Part shown: positions 6,977 to 8,884 of the stretch, in pieces
Layout: every line of letters starts with the position of its first letter
Position numbering within the stretch: position 1 is the first letter of the stretch
NCBI GenBank assembly: GCA_964593895.1
Contig: CAZQKL010000087.1
Location: 1 to 8,884 of the forward strand
Direction: 5' to 3'
Source: CAZQKL01 sp964593895 [NCBI: uncultured bacterium]
GTDB lineage: Bacteria; DYJV01
DNA length: 8,884 nt
Notes under the pieces: generated by a model
The model's input: only the letters and a program-made list of their open reading frames with translations
Told to the model about the DNA's origin: nothing
The model's database searches: none
Position numbers and translations under genes: made by a program

Positions 6977-7797
6977 CTTTTATGTCTTGGAATTGGTAAA
7001 TATTCAACTGATGGCACTCTTTTAACTGGTTGAGGATAAAGGCTCATTAATTGTAAAATTTCTACTGGTATATCTTTGCTGACTTTAAGTCCAAGTTTTT
7101 TAGCTTCTTCATAGGTGATAGGATAATCGTGTGTCCATTTTCCTGTGGATAATAATTTTGCAAGTTCTCTTGCTTTTTCTTCTTCATAATTTCCAGATAA
7201 TAATTCATAAACAGATTCTTCCACCTGTTTTATTGCTTTTTCTGCAACATCAGCAAGAATTAATGTTTTATCTTCAATCTTTTCAACAGGTTTTGTTTCC
7301 CTTAACTTTAGTATAGAAGCAGCTGGGAATTCTCCGAGTTGTGGGTCTACAGGTCCTAAAACTGCATTTTCACTCATGACAATTTCATCTGCACTAAGAG
7401 CTATTAATGTCCCGCCACTCATTGCATAATGAGGAACAAAAACAGTTACTTTACTTTTATGTTTTTTTAAAGCTCTTGCAATTTGTAAACTTGCAAGAAC
7501 AAGTCCTCCTGGAGTATGTAAAACCATATCAATTGGAACATCATCATCTGTGAGTTGAATTGCTCTTAAAACTTCCTCTGAATCATGAATATCAATATAT
7601 TTATAAACAGGAAAACCTAAAAAACTCATTGTTTCCTGTCTGTGAACTAATAGAATAACCCTTGATTTTCTTTTCTTTTCAATTTTAGCAATTAATCTCT
7701 GTCTTGCAGATTCAATCATTTTTTGCTTTAGAATAGGTTGCAAAGCTGTAAGCATTAAAAATAACCAGAAAAAGTCAAAAAAATTTCCTCCATTCAT
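6973..7797 (-). CDS. Membrane-anchored Clp-fold serine protease, SDH family
   Basis: This 274-residue protein belongs to the serine dehydrogenase proteinase (SDH_sah) branch of the ClpP/SppA crotonase-like fold. A short hydrophobic N-terminal segment (FFDFFWLFLMLTALQPIL, 6-23) should anchor it in the membrane, with basic residues just after (24-46). The oxyanion motif is HTPGG (94-98), the nucleophile is Ser127 in AMSGGT, and ENAVLGPVDPQ (143-153) is a family hallmark. Lys164 in ASILKL lies 37 residues after Ser127, a spacing like the Ser-Lys dyads of SppA-type enzymes, so it may be the general base. The physiological substrate is unknown; membrane protein quality control is a fair guess. I chose ATG 7797 because CGGAGGG lies seven bases upstream; the frame extends to 7851, but that would put the ribosome site inside the gene. 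The stop overlaps that of EF-G, which converges on it. Confidence 0.9.
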   Translation of the reverse strand: MNGGNFFDFFWLFLMLTALQPILKQKMIESARQRLIAKIEKKRKSRVILLVHRQETMSFLGFPVYKYIDIHDSEEVLRAIQLTDDDVPIDMVLHTPGGLVLASLQIARALKKHKSKVTVFVPHYAMSGGTLIALSADEIVMSENAVLGPVDPQLGEFPAASILKLRETKPVEKIEDKTLILADVAEKAIKQVEESVYELLSGNYEEEKARELAKLLSTGKWTHDYPITYEEAKKLGLKVSKDIPVEILQLMSLYPQPVKRVPSVEYLPIPRHKS

Positions 7798-7803
7798 AAA
7801 CAT

Positions 7804-7810
7804 CCCTCCG
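7804..7810 (-). promoter_or_regulatory. Ribosome binding site for the Clp-fold protease
   Basis: On the minus strand CGGAGGG directly touches ATG 7803 and lies six bases before ATG 7797. The spacing favours 7797 as the start and excludes the upstream ATG at 7851. Confidence 0.75.
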
Positions 7811-7822
7811 AAATTTTTCCTA

Positions 7823-7851
7823 TTTTTATCACACCTTTTTAAAATTATCAA
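7823..7851 (-). promoter_or_regulatory. Possible promoter of the Clp-fold protease
   Basis: The minus strand has TTGATA (7851-7846), a 17-base spacer, then TAAAAA (7828-7823), fair matches to -35 and -10 elements. Transcription would begin near 7816, a few bases before the ribosome site, giving a very short leader. AT-rich sequence yields such matches by chance. Confidence 0.35.
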
Positions 7852-7864
7852 TTAAAATAAAATC

Positions 7865-7910
7865 TTGACATTGAAATAAAAATCATATATTTTAAAAATG
7901 AAAGTATAAT
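7865..7910 (+). promoter_or_regulatory. Probable promoter region of the serine tRNA pair
   Basis: A perfect -35 element TTGACA lies at 7865-7870. Candidate -10 elements at normal spacing are TATTTT (7888-7893, 17-base spacer) or TATATT (7886-7891, 15-base spacer). A perfect TATAAT also occurs at 7905-7910, 34 bases from TTGACA and six bases before the first tRNA base; it has no clear -35 of its own. The region is the only gap upstream of the tRNAs and drives away from the divergent protease gene. Confidence 0.5.
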
Positions 7911-7916
7911 CATTTC

Positions 7917-8005
7917 GGAGGAGTGGCCGAGTGGTCGAAGGCGGCGGCCTTGAAAGCCGTTGAGCCCTTAACCGGGCTCCGTGGGTTCGAATCCTACCTC
8001 CTCCG
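7917..8005 (+). tRNA. tRNA-Ser(TGA), reads UCN serine codons
   Basis: The 89-base gene folds as a class II tRNA. The acceptor stem GGAGGAG (7917-7923) pairs fully with CTCCTCC (7998-8004), and the discriminator base is G8005 as usual for serine. The anticodon loop CTTGAAA (7949-7955) gives anticodon TGA (7951-7953). The long variable arm has a six-pair stem (GAGCCC with GGGCTC). The T arm is GTGGG-TTCGAAT-CCTAC (7981-7997). The 3' CCA is not encoded, so the cell must add it. Confidence 0.98.
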
Positions 8006-8023
8006 CTCTTTTTTTATCTTTAA

Positions 8024-8115
8024 GGAGAGGTGGCCGAGTCGGTCGAAGGCGCTCGCCTGCTAAGCGAGTATAGGGGCAAAAACCCCTATCGAGGGTTCGA
8101 ATCCCTCCCTCTCCG
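8024..8115 (+). tRNA. tRNA-Ser(GCT), reads AGC/AGU serine codons
   Basis: The 92-base class II tRNA gene starts 18 bases after the previous one, probably in the same transcript. The acceptor stem GGAGAGG (8024-8030) pairs with CCTCTCC (8108-8114), followed by discriminator G8115. The anticodon stem CTCGC/GCGAG encloses loop CTGCTAA (8057-8063) with anticodon GCT (8059-8061). The variable arm pairs ATAGGGG with CCCCTAT around an A-rich loop. The T arm is GAGGG-TTCGAAT-CCCTC. CCA is not encoded. No clear terminator hairpin follows, only a short T run. Confidence 0.98.
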
Positions 8116-8124
8116 TTTTAAAAA

Positions 8125-8292
8125 TTATGTGTTATCAACTACTCTGAAAGTTAATTTTTTGATTGTCACATTATTGTAACACATTTCATCAGAATTTTCA
8201 TTTTTTAAATAATCTATTAACAAAACTTCTTTTATAGGTTCTTGAATAGTTTTAAAACAATAAAATATAAAAACTTTAAGGGATAAAACCAA
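8125..8292 (-). pseudogene. Possible C-terminal remnant of a decayed gene
   Basis: The minus strand is open for about 56 codons, from just after a TAG (8298-8296) to TAA (8127-8125). The last 40 or so residues (KTIQEPIKEVLLIDYL..., ending TFRVVDNT) look like real soluble protein with normal codons for this genome. There is no ATG near the beginning; a TTG at 8292 is possible but has no ribosome site. The frame upstream of the TAG reads open for about 20 more codons before a TGA. I therefore read it as the tail of a truncated or degraded gene, not an intact one. I do not recognise the family. A short gene with a non-standard start, or chance, remains possible. Confidence 0.3.
8127..8184. repeat. 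Inverted repeat at the 3' end of the remnant frame
   Basis: ATGTGTTA (8127-8134) is matched by TAACACAT (8177-8184). CAA (8136-8138) pairs with TTG (8174-8176) beyond a one-base bulge, giving an 11-pair stem around a 35-base loop. It begins 12 bases after tRNA-Ser(GCT). The large loop makes an intrinsic terminator unlikely; its role is unknown. Confidence 0.4.
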
Positions 8293-8301
8293 GAACTAAC
8301 G

Positions 8302-8349
8302 AAGCAAAATTGGTGAACCGAATAGAATCAATTGATGCTGAATTTGCTT
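8302..8349. repeat. Inverted repeat with internal palindrome in the 8293-8369 gap
   Basis: AAGCAAA (8302-8308) pairs with TTTGCTT (8343-8349), and TT (8310-8311) with AA (8341-8342) after a one-base bulge. The 29-base interior holds the perfect palindrome ATCAATTGAT (8327-8336). The segment is visibly less AT-rich than the gap around it. It could be a structured RNA, a protein-binding site, or the scar of a small mobile element. Nothing else is evident between the remnant frame and the next gene. Confidence 0.4.
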
Positions 8350-8369
8350 AAAAATTCACATTTTATTAT

Positions 8370-8726
8370 TCATAAAGTATAAGTTTTTACAACCACACCT
8401 TTTTCAATCTCAATATTAAATACAAATTCCTCAGGAGAATGGTCAAATGGTCTGAAGTAAATATTTTTTAAAATACCACTAAACCAATCTGCAAAAATAG
8501 GTTCATTGCCAATTATTTCATATATGCCCTCAATTTTAACTAAAAATAATCTGTTTTTCGTAATTTCCCATGTCCCAATATATCCTCTCCAGCAAGCTGT
8601 GGAAAATACATTTAATCCATTTTCACTCTTTTTTATTTTAGGATGGTTTTCCGGAATTGGAGGATAACTATCCATTATTAATTTTCGTCCATAAAATATT
8701 AAATTTTCCCCTATCTGTTTTGTCAT
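8370..8726 (-). CDS. Small uncharacterised protein with ACWRGYIGTWEI motif
   Basis: This 118-residue protein has no signal peptide or membrane segment. It carries FYGRKLIMDSYPP (11-23), ACWRGYIGTWEI (44-55), NRLFLVKIEG (58-67) and FADWFSGILK (78-87). I recognise this pattern (a CWRGY or LWRGY block, then a LxLV strand, then FADWFSG) from small hypothetical proteins scattered across bacteria, without a known function. The segment after FADWFSG, where I recall a YVHMGYGS-like stretch, is divergent here. The gene starts at ATG 8726. No Shine-Dalgarno precedes it; TTGAAA (8762-8757) and GATAAT (8741-8736) upstream could make a weak promoter with almost no leader. It lies 36 bases after the stop of another minus-strand gene, so the two may be co-transcribed. 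The frame is intact; the function is unknown. Confidence 0.75.
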   Translation of the reverse strand: MTKQIGENLIFYGRKLIMDSYPPIPENHPKIKKSENGLNVFSTACWRGYIGTWEITKNRLFLVKIEGIYEIIGNEPIFADWFSGILKNIYFRPFDHSPEEFVFNIEIEKGVVVKTYTL

Positions 8727-8762
8727 GATTTTATTATTATCAAAAATTTTAATTTATTTCAA

Positions 8763-8884
8763 TTAAATAGCGCAAAAAGGGTCAGGAATTATTCCTTTAT
8801 TTTTAAAAATTTTATACACACTTCTATCAAATTCATATTTCTCATTATAAAAATCTAAATTTTCATTTAATAAAGGCACAACAT
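8763..8884 (-). CDS. C-terminal end of an unidentified protein, truncated by the window edge
   Basis: The minus strand is open from the window end to TAA (8765-8763), giving 39 residues that begin VVPLLNENLDFYNEKY and end NKGIIPDPFCAI. The mix of acidic, aromatic and lysine residues and the codon choice resemble the other genes here. The start lies beyond base 8884. I do not recognise the family from this tail. The next minus-strand gene begins 36 bases downstream, in the same orientation. Confidence 0.55.
   Translation of the reverse strand, partial: VVPLLNENLDFYNEKYEFDRSVYKIFKNKGIIPDPFCAI

Noticed and set aside
7131-7316. Plus-strand 61-codon frame opposite the Clp-fold protease
   Set aside because: It is Leu/Phe/Gln-rich shadow sequence antisense to a conserved gene, without a ribosome site.
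7798-7851. N-terminal extension of the protease to ATG 7851
   Set aside because: The extension would contain the CGGAGGG ribosome site (7804-7810) and the putative -10 element, and it adds a charged leader before the membrane segment.
8006-8023. T-rich spacer between the tRNAs as a terminator
   Set aside because: The only stem before it is the tRNA acceptor itself, and the second tRNA follows 18 bases on, so one transcript is more likely.
7998-8115. tRNA 3' ends as an integration attachment site
   Set aside because: I found no second copy of either tRNA 3' end in the window, and there is no integrase gene.
8727-8762. Promoter of the small CWRGY protein
   Set aside because: TTGAAA and GATAAT are only 15 bases apart in nearly pure AT sequence, too weak to list as a separate feature.

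Overview
The window comes from a very AT-rich bacterium. MreB, Shine-Dalgarno-led starts and bacterial tRNA-Ser genes place it in Bacteria. AGA and ATA codons are frequent and the proteins are rich in Lys and Glu, which would suit a thermophile or an uncultured low-GC lineage. I cannot name the taxon.

Bases 1-6976 hold seven plus-strand genes packed like one operon. The order is the 3' part of a methylmalonyl-CoA mutase catalytic subunit (1-744), its separate cobalamin-binding subunit (764-1165), a methylmalonyl-CoA epimerase (1166-1570), a GAF protein with a dead GGDEF-like C-terminus (1567-2790), MreB (2794-3816), a response regulator fused to a PP2C/SpoIIE phosphatase (3813-4961) and an EF-G family GTPase (4964-6976). 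Five of the six junctions are ATGA overlaps or gaps of 0-3 bases; the first gap is 19 bases. The operon promoter lies upstream of the window. The first three genes interconvert methylmalonyl-CoA and succinyl-CoA. The next four combine a signalling sensor, the rod-shape cytoskeleton, a phosphorylation-controlled phosphatase and a translation GTPase. Joining these to a B12-dependent carbon pathway is the most unusual feature here. The EF-G lacks several residues of the translocase domain IV tip, so it may be a paralogue rather than the housekeeping factor.

A minus-strand gene for a membrane-anchored Clp-fold serine protease of the SDH family (6973-7797) runs towards EF-G, and the two stop codons overlap. 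A strong hairpin lies inside the last codons of EF-G. The divergent region 7798-7916 carries promoter-like elements for the protease and for two plus-strand serine tRNAs, tRNA-Ser(TGA) at 7917-8005 and tRNA-Ser(GCT) at 8024-8115. Neither tRNA gene encodes CCA.

From 8116 on, the content looks more accessory. There is a start-less minus-strand open stretch that may be the tail of a decayed gene (8125-8292), two inverted repeats, a small uncharacterised protein with an ACWRGYIGTWEI motif (8370-8726), and the 3' end of another minus-strand gene leaving the window (8763-8884). I see no CRISPR array, insertion sequence or transposase.
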